Assembly (NCBI GenBank): GCA_030710605.1
Contig: CP092870.1
Span: 57,903,057-57,967,056, forward strand
From: Cordylochernes scorpioides
Lineage: Eukaryota > Arthropoda > Arachnida > Pseudoscorpiones > Chernetidae
Direction of reading: 5' to 3'
DNA length: 64,000 nucleotides
The translations under genes were made by a program, and so were the position numbers. Each line of letters starts with the position of its first letter. The first letter of the stretch is position 1. Below, in pieces: positions 9,970 to 20,525 of this stretch. The notes under the pieces were generated by a model. That model had not been told where the DNA came from and searched no databases. It saw only the letters and a program-made list of their open reading frames with translations.

Positions 9970-9999
9970 GGTTATGGGCCCAGCACGCTTCCACTGCGC
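9970..9999 (+). promoter_or_regulatory. Copia primer-binding site (initiator tRNA-Met half)
   Basis: It starts 'ggttatgggcccagcacg' immediately after the LTR. All 30 bases are complementary to the internal part of metazoan initiator tRNA-Met, from the D-arm to the anticodon loop, as I recall that tRNA. Drosophila copia is known to prime from a 5'-half fragment of the same tRNA, so this element probably does too. Confidence 0.85.
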
Positions 10000-10147
10000 G
10001 GAATAAAAGAAGAAAATAATTAATTAAAGAAGGTAAGTGAATATTCAAATATTTCTTCCTATTGACGACGCCATAAGCTCGCAACTAGGCTTAAGAAATT
10101 ACCCCACGTTTTGAAAATTTTCTGTAATAGTGTAATATCGTTTCAAA

Positions 10148-10735
10148 ATGTCGGATAGGTTTGAATATATGGTAAATAAGTTTGATGGGACAAATTATCA
10201 AATTTGGAAATACCAAATAGAAATAATTTTACGTCAACAAGGATTATTGGATTTAGTGGAAGGCAGAGATGTTAAGCCTGAAGAAGAATCCCAAAAGGTA
10301 GCTTGGAATAAAAGGAATGATAAAGCAATGGTCATAATCTCGACGGCCATTGTTTTCAAGCAATTGGAACATCTAATTACATGTGATACTGCTCAGAAAC
10401 AGTGGACAAGGCTCAAGTCCATTTATGAGCAGAGATCTACTACAAGTTTGCTGGCTATTCAACAACAATTTTATAGCTATAAAATGAATGAAAAGGATGC
10501 AATTTCAAAGCACATATCCAAAATTGAAGGGTTGATTAAACAGCTCTGTGAATTAGGAGAAAAAGTGAGTGAAGCTGCTTTCATGGCAAAAGTACTTGGA
10601 TCTTTACCATCTAAATATGCTCATTTTTTTAACTGCTTGGGATTCTGTCACACAAACAGAGCAAACAAAAGAAAATTTGATTGCAAGACTTCTTCAAGAA
10701 GAAATAAGGTTGGATCAGAAAGATCAACAAGATGA
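10148..10735 (+). pseudogene. gag: Copia Gag, frameshifted near its end
   Basis: The frame begins at the first ATG after the primer site, with a start typical of copia Gag ('DGTNYQIWKYQIE'), and continues with the helical UBN2-type capsid region. The true reading frame is left near 10624-10634 in a run of seven T. After that point this frame encodes unrelated residues to 10735. Gag continues in the next frame, which carries the zinc knuckle CNYCKRPGHFWPEC (CX2CX4HX4C) at about 10787-10828. Gag packages the element RNA into cytoplasmic particles. Confidence 0.88.
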
Positions 10736-11918
10736 TGCAACAGCTTTTAAGGCAACAGCTAACTACAATTGGAAGAAAAACAAAACATGCAACTATTGCA
10801 AAAGACCTGGTCATTTTTGGCCAGAATGTAGAAATAGACTGAGAGACCAAAAGCAGAAAAATAAGAACTCTCTTCAAGCAGAAAACAGAGACATGAATAG
10901 ATCAAGAAAACATGAAGACAGTGGAAGGAGTGCATTCATTTGTGAAAATGAGGTTTTGTCTTCAATCAAAGATGTGTGGTACCTCGACAGTGGTGCATCC
11001 GAGCACATGACAAATCGAATAGACTGGTTTTCAGAATTCAATGAACTTGATGAAGAATACCAAGTCAAGCTAGGAGATAACCATGTCATCAATGCTTCTG
11101 GAAAGGGAACCATTTTGATCTCATGTTATGTTGACGGTGAATGGACAAAAGGAATATTAAAGAATGTGTTATATGTGCCAGAAATTCATAAAAATCTCTT
11201 CTCTGCCGGAGCAGCAACAAATTTGGGAAATAAAATAATAACAGAAAAGGAAATCTGTAATATCTTCATGAATGACAAGAAAGTTGCCTGTGGAACTAAA
11301 GGATCAAATAACTTGTACACAATGCTCTTCAAGGTAACACATGAGGCTGAAGCCAATACTGCAAATGCGTACTCTCTCACATGGTGGCATCGTCGAATAG
11401 GACACATCAATGTGGACACAATCAGGATGATGGCCAAAAATGGACAGTTTAGTGATCTTAAGCTGAAAGAAGAAAAGGATTTCTTTTGCGAGGCCTGTAG
11501 GTACGGAAAACAACAATGCCAATCATTCCGCTCCATCGAGAATAAACAAAAGTATGAGGTAGGTGAATTAATTCATTCTGACCTTTGTGGCCCAATGGAA
11601 TCTCAGTCATTAGGAGGTTCAAATTACTTTCTTCTTTTTAAAGATGATCAAAGTGCATACAGAGTTGTTTACTTTATAAGGCATAAAAGTGATGTGTTCA
11701 CTAAATTCAAAGAATTTGATGCCCTAATTAAAAATCAGTTTGGCAGATCAGTTAAAATTTTCAGAACTGATAATGGAACTGAATATGTCAATCAATCGTT
11801 TTTAGATTATTTAAGAAAGAATGGCATAATTCATGAAAGATCTGCTCCTTATACGCCCCAACAGAATGGCTTTGTTGAAAGAGATTTAAGGACTATTTTA
11901 GGACTTAGTCGATCAAAA
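10636..11918 (+). pseudogene. pol: Copia Gag C-terminus, protease and integrase segment
   Basis: An open frame runs from 10569 to 11939, with meaningful sequence from about 10636. It encodes the Gag zinc knuckle, then an aspartic protease with 'WYLDSGASEHMT' (Asp codon at 10986). Next comes the GAG-pre-integrase H/H/C/C module ('WHRRIGH' to 'CEACRYG'), then the integrase core. The catalytic residues are visible: Asp at 11580 ('HSDLCGP'), Asp at 11769 ('RTDNGTEY') and Glu at 11877 ('NGFVERD'), giving a D-x35-E spacing. A frameshift near 11908-11918 ends the frame. Confidence 0.92.
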
Positions 11919-13126
11919 TGCTACATGACTCAGGGCTAGAAAAGAATCTGTGGGCAGAAGCTGTTAACACAGCTGTCTATGTTCTTAATAGAACACTTTC
12001 AAATAACGAGAAAACTCCTCTTGAACTTTGGAGTGGCAGAAAGTCAACTTTCAAACATTTCAAAATCTTTGGTTCTGAAGCCTATGCTAATATACCTAAA
12101 CAATTTAGGTCAAAATGGGATAGTAAAACAAAGAAAATGATATTCGTTGGATATGAGCATACTTCTAAGAATTATAGACTTTATGATCCTAAATCCGGAC
12201 AGATTGTAGTTTGTAGAAATGTAACTGTAAGAGAACCCAATCCAGTTGACACATGCGACACTCAGATGAAAATTGCACCTATATCAATTGAGAGTGAGGG
12301 ATCGTCGCAACATCAAGATGAGGATTCTACTCAGGAGGGAACGTGTGGGCCAACTCACTCATCCAATCTTAGACCTAGAAAGACATCACAGTGTGATGTT
12401 GCTAGTGCATGGATAGCTGAAAGCCTAGAGCCAGTTACTTATGAGGAAGCAATGTCTAGTAAAGATAAAATAAATTGGGAAATTGCTATGAATGAAGAAA
12501 AACAGGCTCTTATTAAAAATAAAACATGGAAATTGATGGACCTTCCTGATAATGCAAAAGCTATAGGATGTAAATGGATTTTCCGCATAAAAAGAAAAGG
12601 CAATGGTGAAATTGATCGTTATCGAGCAAGACTGGTGGCCAAAGGCTTCAGCCAAAGAAGAGGTATAGACTATAAAGAGACTTTTGCCCCAGTTGTAAGA
12701 TATGACTCAGTCAGAGTCTTGTTAGCCTTAGCTACTGTCATGGACATGGAAATTATGCAATTCGACATAAAGACTGCTTTTCTTAATGGTGATCTTGACG
12801 AAGATATCCATATGCAAATTCCAGAAGGAATAGAAGTTGAAAATAAAAACTTGGTTTGTAAACTAAAGAAAAGTTTATATGGACTAAAACAATCACCCAG
12901 AATCTGGAATGAGAAATTCATATATTTCTTAAAACAATTTCAGTTAACCCAATCACAAGCTGATCCATGTGTGTTCTACCAAACTAAGACTGATGCGAAA
13001 ATATTCTTAGCTCTTTATGTAGATGATGGTATAATGATGAGTACTTCAAACAACCTGTTGAAGGAATTAGCCCAATATCTGTCCTCACATTTTGAAGTCA
13101 CCATCCCACGCAAAACCAGTTTGTAG
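11918..13126 (+). pseudogene. pol: Copia integrase C-terminus and reverse transcriptase segment
   Basis: It continues the polyprotein after the second frameshift: 'LWAEAVNTAVYVLNRT', then the copia-type RT from 'WIFRIKRKGNGEIDRYRARL'. It includes the palm motif 'QFDIKTAFLNGDL' and the YVDD active site at 13016-13027. The frame fails near 13108-13122. The RT would copy element RNA into cDNA inside particles. Confidence 0.92.
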
Positions 13127-14010
13127 GCTTAGAGATAGATAAAGACAAAGAAAAAGGTCTCATATTTCTAAGTCAAACCAGTTATATAAAAAGAATACTT
13201 GATAAATTCAACATGACTTCATGCAATTCTTCAGGGACTCCTGTTGACCCCAACATGAAATTGACAAGAGAGAACATCAATGATACTCATGACATGCATA
13301 ACGTTCCATATGCTGAAGCTATTGGATGTTTGATGTTTCTTGCCGTCTGTACAAGACCTGACATAGCTTTCGCCGTTAACAAGCTAAGTAGATTCATGGC
13401 AGCTCCTGTTCTCACACATTGGAATGCTCTGAAAAGAATCTTCAAATATTTGAAAGGAACTTTGGACTCCGGCATCCTATACAAAAGAAAAGATGTGATT
13501 AAATTAATTGGATACTCTGATGCTGACTTTGCTGGTGACATTGATACACGACGGAGCACTTCAGGATACATATTCCTACTTGCAGGAGGACCAGTCACTT
13601 GGACTAGCCAAAGACAATCAGTTGTGGCTTTATCTACCACAGAAGCCGAATACATTGCAGCAAGCATGGCTTCAAGGGAAGCTGTATGGCTTAAACTACT
13701 GATCAAGGAACTGACACCCAATGATAATCCTGTTCCTTTGATGATTGACAACCAGAGTGCTATTAGACTGATCTTGAACCCAGAATTTCACAAGCGCACT
13801 AAACATGTTGATGTCAAGTTTCACTTTATACGTGAACAGCACAAAATGAAAATCATCAAGATATTCAACTGTCCAACAGAAGAACAATTGGCTGATCTTC
13901 TCACAAAGGCTCTACCAGCAACACGCTTCAAAATACTTTTTAAAGACATTGGAATGTCTGCCTTGCTTTCAAGTGGAAGTGTTGAAGAGTTAAAGCAAGA
14001 CGACACGTGA
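13123..14010 (+). pseudogene. pol: Copia RT C-terminus and RNase H segment
   Basis: In the third frame, 'VGLEIDKDKEKG' resumes the RT connection, followed by 'ARPDIAFAVNKLSRF'-like sequence (written with CTRPD here). The RNase H domain has 'GYSDADFAGD', 'STTEAEYIA' and 'KHVDVKFHFIREQ'. The stop at 14008-14010 lies about 30 bp inside the 3' LTR, so the last ten residues are LTR-encoded. Confidence 0.9.
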
Positions 14011-14175
14011 CGTCATTTTAGTTCCTGGCGCCACCGCCTGGAGGAGCCACAGACAAAAACAAGCCTCCCTTTGCTTCCCCATGTAGTTGTTTTGTTTTGT
14101 ATAACGTCTTATCTTTTACCTAATAAATACTTACTTTAAATACATTTTCTCCTCTTTTATCTGCTTACCACAAAA
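13980..14175 (+). repeat. Copia 3' LTR
   Basis: 196 bp, TGTTGAAGAG to CCACAAAA, directly followed by the target duplication GTCCT at 14176-14180. 'cctaataaatac' near 14119-14130 may supply the polyadenylation signal. The bases just before it ('aagtggaag') form only a weak polypurine tract. Confidence 0.9.
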
Positions 14176-14346
14176 GTCCTTTACAGAGAGGTAGTTCTAC
14201 TGTAGCTGCTCTCCCTAAAGGACACTTTGGCTCTGTAACAAGTTGTTGTCCTTTACAGAGAGGTATTTCTACTGTAGCTGCCTTCCCTAAAGGACACTTT
14301 GGCTCTGCAACTAGGTGTTGTCCTTTACAGAGAGGTAGTTCTTCTG
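14176..14346. mobile_element. Right part of the pogo-type MITE array
   Basis: It resumes the 72-bp repeat exactly where 9773 stopped and ends 'gaggtagttcttctg' followed by TA. It contains about two and a half units. Together with 9555-9773 it forms the interrupted host MITE. Confidence 0.75.
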
Positions 14347-14817
14347 TATGTAAAAATGTCAAATCTCTGAATGGCTCCAAGACGGTGGCCGCCAAGACGT
14401 CGCCGCTGGGCGTATGTCACTCAACAGGTTCAAGGCCCACCCACGCTGAACGTAGTCATTCCTGGCCTACACAGCGTGTCTTCGCCTACTTGGTGCACGT
14501 CACTTTGTACTTACATTGGCTAACTCACACCGGATCTCCTTCAGGGGAACTTTACCGAATTTAGAAAATCTTACTTGAAATGGTCACAGAACAACTCGCA
14601 TCTCTACAGGAATTAGGATTCTTTCAGTTAACAAGAAATGATATATCATTGAAGATCCTTTTTTTAAATTGTTGACCGTGATTAGTGTTAAACTCACATC
14701 TACAATAATTATTCGTATTCTTCGTAGATCACCAAATACGTCGCTGGAGACCCGCTGGTGATTTTCCACCAAACTCTGTAGCGGTGGTAGAGGCGCCATA
14801 TTCATTGTACATAGTAT
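14347..14817. other. GC-richer segment plus dispersed repeat, possible exon
   Basis: 14360-14560 is visibly GC-richer than its surroundings ('ggtggccgccaagacgtcgc') and I found no second copy. 14580-14700 shares 'ttctttcag.taacaag' and 'cattgaagat' with 15540-16165, so part is repeat. A minus-strand frame from 14820 starts with several Met codons ('MNMAPLPPLQSLVENHQ') and meets a donor-like GTGAGT near 14697. That could be a first exon, but the support is weak. Confidence 0.3.
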
Positions 14818-15125
14818 CATGTATATATATGTTATATAAAAATATTATTTTATTAAAAATTATATTTCATAGATTCAAATACTCTGTTAAATCGACCGCC
14901 AGAGGTCACGCTTCCCCTACAAAAACTCATTGTTGTTGTTTCCCGATGGCCGGCTCAAATCTTTTGTAAATTATGTAAATAAGTTTTTCATTTTTTTATT
15001 CTTACGCCTTAAGTCAGGCAGTATTTTTATCAAATTATTTTTTTATGTATTCCTTTAGCTTAATTAAAGCTCTATTTCTGATAACTAATTTTATTATAAT
15101 CTCTTCCACGACTGCATACCAAAAT
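14818..15125. repeat. Family D dispersed repeat, copy 1
   Basis: It matches 24244-24555, sharing 'agaggtcacgcttcccct', 'cattgttgttgtttcccgat' and 'cgccttaagtcaggcagta'. Both copies begin with a TA-rich 'gtatatatatgttatat' tract. It is non-coding and its class is unknown. Confidence 0.75.
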
Positions 15126-15570
15126 CAAGCAATAGCTAATAATTCTATATAAATAACAATCAAAATACAACAGAGAAACTTCATTTTTTACAACACATAT
15201 ATATAATTATCTTTTTTTTTAATAATAAAGACTGTGCACTTTTGCATGTATTGACAAGATGTCAATAAAATTATTTAAATTGTCAATTGTCTACTAGAAT
15301 GGGGTTAGATTATTTCAGCTAGAATGAAATTATATGTAACTTTGAATACCTTTTTCAACTTGTTGACTGTGTCTAGTATTTTGAGCTATAAAATCAAAGG
15401 TCACCTCTTTCTTCAAAATAAACGTCAGAACTAGACACCTTTTAAGATTAATTTCCTCCCTGCAAACCTTTCATCTATAATATATCAGGATCTACAATCA
15501 ATATGATCTTTAAATAACTTACATCTACAGTAATGAGGAATCTTTCAGATAACAAGAACTGAGATGTACC
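15126..15570. other. AT-rich intergenic sequence
   Basis: Nothing coding is recognised. 'gatgtcaataaaattattta' near 15258 resembles the 3' end of the retrocopy-like insertion at 35276-35576 ('gatgtcaataaagttgttca' on its minus strand). It could be a decayed 3' end from the same source. Confidence 0.4.
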
Positions 15571-16140
15571 ATTGCTGTTGTTGTTGTCGTGTCCAATGAA
15601 GAGCCTCAGACGTCTCCATACATATCTATCACAGCAGTCGCAATGTTCTTGGGTGTGTAAAGCTGTTGTTCTGGGTCAATTTTCTGTTGTTGTTGTGTCT
15701 ATAGAAGAGCCTCAGAAGTCTCCATACATCTCTATCACAGCAGTCGCAATTTTCTTGGGTGTGTAAAGCTACTTTTCTGGGTCAATTTTCTGTTTTTGTC
15801 GTGTCCAATGGAGAGCTGAAGTGTACATACATTTCTATCACAGCAGCAGCAATGTCCACTATCTTGGGTGTGTAAAACTGTTGCTCTGGGTCCATGTCAA
15901 TTTTCTGTTGTTGTCGTGTCCATTGAAGAGCCTCAGATATCTCCATACATCTCTATCACAGCAGCAGCAATGTCCACCATCTTGGGTGTGTAAAGCTGTT
16001 GCTCTGGGTCTATGTCAATTTTCTGCAAGGCTGCGGCTATTGCTGGACATGAGAATATGGGTAGGGTTCACACCAGGACAGTTGTTACATGTCCTATAGG
16101 TTCTTGTGTCATCTGGATGTATTGTCATTCCTTTGTAGTG
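15571..16140 (-). repeat. Tandem array of LINE 3' ends (~107 bp units)
   Basis: About four units contain 'cgtgtccaatgaagagcct', 'ccatacatctctatcacagc' and 'tgggtgtgtaaagctgtt'. The last part, 16015-16140, encodes on the minus strand the C-terminal LINE motif 'TYRTCNNCPGV', a Cys-rich tail typical of LINE ORF2. The unit is thus the 3' UTR plus tail of a LINE, repeated. The same unit in the other orientation forms 54600-55025, and a single copy ends 59355-59640. Confidence 0.75.
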
Positions 16141-16519
16141 TTACCATTGAAGATCATTATTTTTTTTTAACCTTAATTAGTATATCAGGATCTACCCTCA
16201 TATAGGATTCGCAACGATGTCTTCAAAGAAAAAAAGTAGAAAAGGTGAAAATATATTTACATTTAATAAAATAATTCAGATGCTCTATACATGCAAGTGT
16301 GGGTAAAACCTAACATGGACAATACACACACAAAAACCTTTATTAGGGACTTGCCCCATACAGAATCTCCCAATTGGGTAAGGTAATAATCATCTTGTGT
16401 TATTTACATAGAAATTGAACTGGCTTTACTCTTCGTCTCAAAGTCATTCAATTGTTGACTGGTCCTTACATAATGATGATCTAAAAAAAATTATAGTAAG
16501 CTATTGGCTTAGATTTGTT
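16141..16519. other. Mixed sequence with a LINE tail remnant
   Basis: The string 'acctttattagggacttgcc' near 16337 is the inverse of a LINE 3' end, like those at 48020-48075 and 50478-50560. The rest is not recognised. Confidence 0.45.
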
Positions 16520-16770
16520 TGTAAAACGACATTTGAAAATTATACCGCATGTGTTTCTTTTCAACGAAAAATCAATATATACATATATTTTTTCAAGGAA
16601 AAATACCGATTATTTCTCACCTTAGGGATGAGGAATGAAAGGATGAATTGTGAAGAGTAATGATAAACGGGGAAAAATGATTTTTCGTTGAAAAGAAACA
16701 CATGCGATATAATTTTCAAATGTCGTTTTGCAATCACAAGTCGCATTATATTATATTGTATTAGATTTGT
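16520..16770. repeat. Foldback element, deletion derivative of the tRNA family
   Basis: The left arm 'aacgacatttgaaaattata' to 'atgataaacgg' is joined directly to a short right arm 'gatttttcgttgaaaag' to 'caaatgtcgtt'. The tRNA-like segment and most of the right arm are missing. The outer 'caagtcgcattatatt' end is shared with other copies. Confidence 0.75.
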
Positions 16771-16984
16771 TTGCTGATATTTTTGAAATATGGACAATAA
16801 AACTCAAAAATGGATCTGCAAAAATGTTTTTTTTTTTAAATAAAAATGTTTATCGTTAAGATAGAGGATGCCTGACCGGCATTCGTGGTTCTTTTTTAAA
16901 AAGACACTTCGGCCAGTTGGAGTTTTTTATTTTCTCAACGTTTCAACAAAATCTTTTTGTCTTCGCAAGGAGAAATAAATAAAA

Positions 16985-17525
16985 AGCATTTAGCAAGGTA
17001 TTGTTTTCTTTTAAGGCTTTGCCAAATGCTTTATTTTTATTTTTTTCTTCAGACGAAAAAAGACAAAAGATTTTTTGATAAAATAATACCTTGAATCAAT
17101 ACCAAAATAAAAACATTAAGCCTCCAGGGAAAGTTTAATTTTAAAATAATTTTTATTTTAAAAATCTCTCAAGCTTTCAAGCAAGAAAGTCTTTCTACGG
17201 AAGAAAATATTTTACATTATTAAAACGCCAATAAAATAAGATTTTTTTTTTTAATTTAAAAATCTCTCAAGCTTTCGGGAAAGAATTTATTTAATTTCAA
17301 ATCTTATTGGCGTTTTAACAATGTAAAATATTTTCTCTCGTAGAAGGGCTTTCTTGCCTAAAAGTTTGAGAGATTTTTTAATAAAAAATATTTTTAAAAG
17401 AAATTTTCCCTGTTTTTGTTTTAATATTGATTCAGGGGATTGTTTTAAGGAAAAATCTTTTGTCTTCGTCAGAAGGAATAAATAAAAATAAAGAATTTGG
17501 TAAAGCGATAAAAGAAAACAAATTT
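16985..17525. repeat. Long imperfect palindrome inside family E
   Basis: Arms of about 270 bp face each other around 17255. For example 'attttacattattaaaacgc' on the left faces 'gcgttttaacaatgtaaaat' on the right, and 'aaaatctctcaagcttt' faces 'aaagtttgagagatttttt'. Transcribed, it would form a long hairpin. The 99-residue minus frame is low-complexity and not gene-like. Confidence 0.75.
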
Positions 17526-17599
17526 TAACACCTTGATAAATTATATAAAAGGGCGTACCTGGATCTGTAAAGAAAAAAAAAAACATTTTTTTTCCTTAA

Positions 17600-17832
17600 A
17601 ATATTTCGAGAGATTGCTCCCTCTTTATCAATTTATTGCACAGTGAATTTAATTTACAAATTATTGTAGATCACATGAAAACAAATTTGTCATTGGTCAA
17701 AAACAATTATTGATAATAATACATTAAAAAATTTAATAATAATAATAATAATATAATAAAATATTTTGAAAATTAAAGGCTTTTTAGTAATGCAGTATTT
17801 TATAATGTTTTTGAAACAAAATGTAAGGAAAA
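17600..17832. other. AT-rich spacer
   Basis: Low-complexity AT sequence with 'aataataataataatataat'. No gene or repeat copy is recognised. Confidence 0.4.
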
Positions 17833-19335
17833 AAAACAATGGTTGCCTGTAAAGTCGGTTTTACGGGCGAAGATTTTACGTGACAACGGTAGAATATTTA
17901 TTGATATGAATATAATTAAATTGCACAATAGGAACAAGGAATTGAATGAAAATAAGAATTGCACAAATTTTAACTATAGAAATATATTTTGTTTACTAAA
18001 ACATTGTACATGTAAACTTAAACTTAACTAATTCCTATTTGAGTGATTTTGTTGAGGATAGGACGATGATAGGAGAAATATGAAATGAAAGGAAGTGTTT
18101 CTGCTGTAATGTGTCTTGCGAAAGTCAAGTCGATAGTTGTTCCTTTTAACGTAGTTGACTTAGAAACGTTTGATACGCAATCAAGATTATACGTATTTTT
18201 CATGATATTAAGAAACGAGTTGTCAGGCTTTACGTTTTTGTTAAAATCACCACACAGAAGAATCGGTATACTAGAATCAACTTGCACGAACGGTGGCACG
18301 TACTGGCTGTTGTGAATGTACGGACCGAGTCCTTGCCATAGTAACATTCCAATATCCTGCATACTAGCTCCTGGATGAATATATACAGCACCGAGTATAA
18401 ACTTGAAGCTAGTATTAGCGGCGAAGCAAGTAACTTCAGTCATGCACATGTCACCCTTGGTTTTAATGACACGAGTTACGTCTGTAATCGCAACTTGGAA
18501 CACTTCCGCCGTAGATGTCGATGATAATTTACGATAGATCGCCACTCCACCAGCCGCGTTGGTATTTGAAAATCAAAACACTTATTCAGATCGAAGGTTC
18601 AAATTTTTGCTAAATAAATTTGAAATTAAATAAAATTTGTAATTGTAAATGATGAAGTTGAAAATTAAAACATTTACTTAAATTAGATGTTAAAATTCTT
18701 GCTCAACACAGTTTAAATAAAGTTTTCTTATATCTGCCACTTTTTCTTAATATTTGTAATTTTAAAGAATCAATTCGAAAATCAAAACATTTATTCAGAT
18801 CGAAGGTTCAAATTTTTGCTAAATAAATTTGAAACTATTTAAAATTTGTAAAATAATAATTAATTAATTAATTAATTTTAAACTAATAATTTACTTAACA
18901 CTATCAACATTTATCAATAGTATGACATAACCTATAAACTCAGTTTCTCAACTTTTGTGTCAATCTAACAATTAATCAATCAATCATAGTTTACGATAAT
19001 GAAATATCAGTGTACAATTATTTACCTTTATTGTTGTAGTTGTTGTAAATGACGAATCTAAGCACTCCACATTTTCACTACAGACACAGCTGACGATACT
19101 TTAACCACACGTGTGAACTTGTATTATGACGCTTTCTTGTTTTTCCAACGCCAAGAACGTTCGAGAAAGACAAAGACAGAGACAAGCATGCGCCGATTCA
19201 ATGCGCCTAATTCTCTAGCGCTGCGCGCGCAGCACTCTCGTTCGGTGACTCATCGTAACGTTACCGGGCGTTACACTTTTTCATAAGTGACTCCCAGCCG
19301 CAACCTAATTTAAGACGTTGTCACGTCAATAAAAA
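17833..19335 (-). mobile_element. Helentron-like element fragment
   Basis: One end has 'gcctgtaaagtcggttttac' and 'gaagattttacgtgacaac'. The other has the hairpin-forming 'gcgctgcgcgcgcagc' and 'gtaacgttaccgggcgttac'. I recall such ends from Helentron-type rolling-circle elements of arthropods, which carry an endonuclease domain. The element would read on the minus strand, from 19335 to 17833. Rep and helicase regions are absent, so it is an internally deleted copy. The sequence 'gatcgaaggttcaaattttt' is duplicated near 18590 and 18800. Confidence 0.45.
18024..18566 (-). pseudogene. Endonuclease (EEP-type) fragment of a Helentron or LINE
   Basis: The open frame covers 173 residues from an internal Met, and homologous sequence starts slightly upstream ('NAAGGVAIYRKLSS'). 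Motifs of the exonuclease-endonuclease-phosphatase fold are visible: 'GAVYIHPGAS', 'PILLCGDFNKNV' (Asp and Asn of the active site), 'GTTIDLTFARH' and a terminal 'YFSYHRPI', where classical members have SDH. The enzyme would nick DNA for transposition. The N-terminal half, with the metal-binding Glu, is missing. The palindromic GC-rich end nearby favours Helentron over LINE. Confidence 0.6.
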
Positions 19336-19575
19336 TAAGAAACAAATGAAGTTGACTGCGATTTTTAGAAATAAAAAATTGAGTTAAAAGAGACACATAA
19401 GGTTCGGGAATTTCTTCATATCTGTTTACACTAGCAGGGTCCTTCATTGATGCTATGGCCTCCAGGAAATAAATGCTTTTTATTTACTTTTCCTAACGAA
19501 GACAAAATATTTTTGTTGAAACGTTGAGAAAATTTAACTCTAACTGGTCGAAGTGTCTAATTTTAAAAAGAAAAA

Positions 19576-19871
19576 TGTTTTACTTGTTGTGAAGATTGAA
19601 TTCTTCAACATTAGAGGTTAAGTAAGTGAGTGAATGGTATATCAGGATCATTGTAATTTGAGGCTAACGACAATTGCAGTAATGATGCTGCCAAAGTGTG
19701 AAGAAATTCTTTGAAGAAATCCTTGCAGTAAATACTTACTGTAGTGGTGATATTGACCTGGAAATACCTGAGGTTTCTAAATTGTCCATTGATGGTGTCC
19801 CTTACTCCATTAGGGCATAGTTGGATTTGGAAATGTATTACAATAACCAGATGACAAATACAACGAAAACT
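19576..19871. other. Unassigned sequence
   Basis: A 96-residue minus frame (19611-19901) overlaps the next foldback element and shows no recognisable motif. I see no repeat copy elsewhere. Confidence 0.35.
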
Positions 19872-20300
19872 GTAGAACGACATTTGAAAATTATCCCGCA
19901 TGTTTTCTTTTGAACGAAAAATATAAATTTATTTCAAGGAAAAATAACGATTATTTATAACCTTAGGGATGAAGTATGAAAGGATAAATTGTGAAGAGTA
20001 ATGATAAACGGATAAAGTGTTCAGGGATGGGAATCGAACCTACAGTGGTCCGCTTACCGGGCAGATGCCATGTCCACTAGGCTACCCTGGACATAGGTAT
20101 TCCCATCCCTGGACAATTTATTTTTCCGTTTATCATTACTCTTCACAATTAATCCTTTCAAACTTCATCCCTAAGGTTAGAAATGGTCGTTATTTCTCCT
20201 TGAGATAAATTTTGATTTTTCGTTCAAAAGAAACACATGCGGGATAATTTTAAAATGTCGTTCTACAATCACAAGCCGCATTATATTATATTGTATAACG
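19872..20300. mobile_element. Foldback element carrying one tRNA-like sequence
   Basis: The left arm begins 'tagaacgacatttgaaaatt' and the right arm ends 'aaatgtcgttctacaatcac'. The tRNA-like sequence sits between the arms. It is the most complete single element of the family in the window and shows the original arrangement, before tandem amplification as at 112-2890. Confidence 0.8.
20019..20092 (-). tRNA. tRNA-Thr(GGT)-like sequence in a foldback element
   Basis: 74 nt. The anticodon loop is again 'ccggtaa' (GGT, C at position 33), although stems and variable loop differ from the array copies ('aagcggaccactg'). The acceptor has one mismatch. The conserved odd loop shows it was already present in the ancestor of this repeat family. 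Confidence 0.6.
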
Positions 20301-20525
20301 AAAATTCTATAGAATGAAAAACAGACGACACTGTGAATTTGTTTATATAAAGTAATTTAAAACTATTTTGTATTTATATCACCTTGGACAGCACGTAGTA
20401 CATCAATAATATCACAACTATCGACCGACTTCTGTACAACGGAATTGTTTGAGATTCTTCGGTCATATCGCAGGGAGTACACCGTACTGACTGATGTCTG
20501 GGCGACACATACCTGGACTTCGTGG
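20301..20525 (+). pseudogene. LINE ORF2 C-terminal remnant
   Basis: 'gagattcttcggtcatatcg' and the following bases read like the decayed C-terminal part of an RTE-like LINE, leading directly into the repeated segment. Frames are broken and only short matches to the expected pattern remain. Confidence 0.4.

Larger units (their letters stand above)
9774..14175 (+). mobile_element. Copia-type LTR retrotransposon, near full length
   Basis: The element is 4402 bp: two 196-bp LTRs, a primer-binding site, a copia-type gag and a pol in the order protease, integrase, reverse transcriptase, RNase H. That order defines the copia group. A 5-bp duplication GTCCT flanks it. The LTRs differ at about three positions by eye, so the insertion is fairly recent. 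Three frameshifts (near 10624-10634, 11908-11918 and 13108-13122) disrupt the coding region, so this copy is probably not autonomous. The host site is the pogo-type MITE array at 9555-14346. Confidence 0.93.
16895..19575. mobile_element. Family E element with long terminal inverted repeats
   Basis: The left end, about 16900-17000 ('gacacttcggccagttggag', 'ctcaacgtttcaacaaaat'), and the right end, about 19465-19567 ('ttttgttgaaacgttgagaa', 'ctggtcgaagtgtc'), are inverted copies of about 100 bp. The interior holds a palindrome and a Helentron-like insertion. No transposase of its own is recognised. Other ends lie at 21590-21690 and 55795-56840. Confidence 0.6.
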
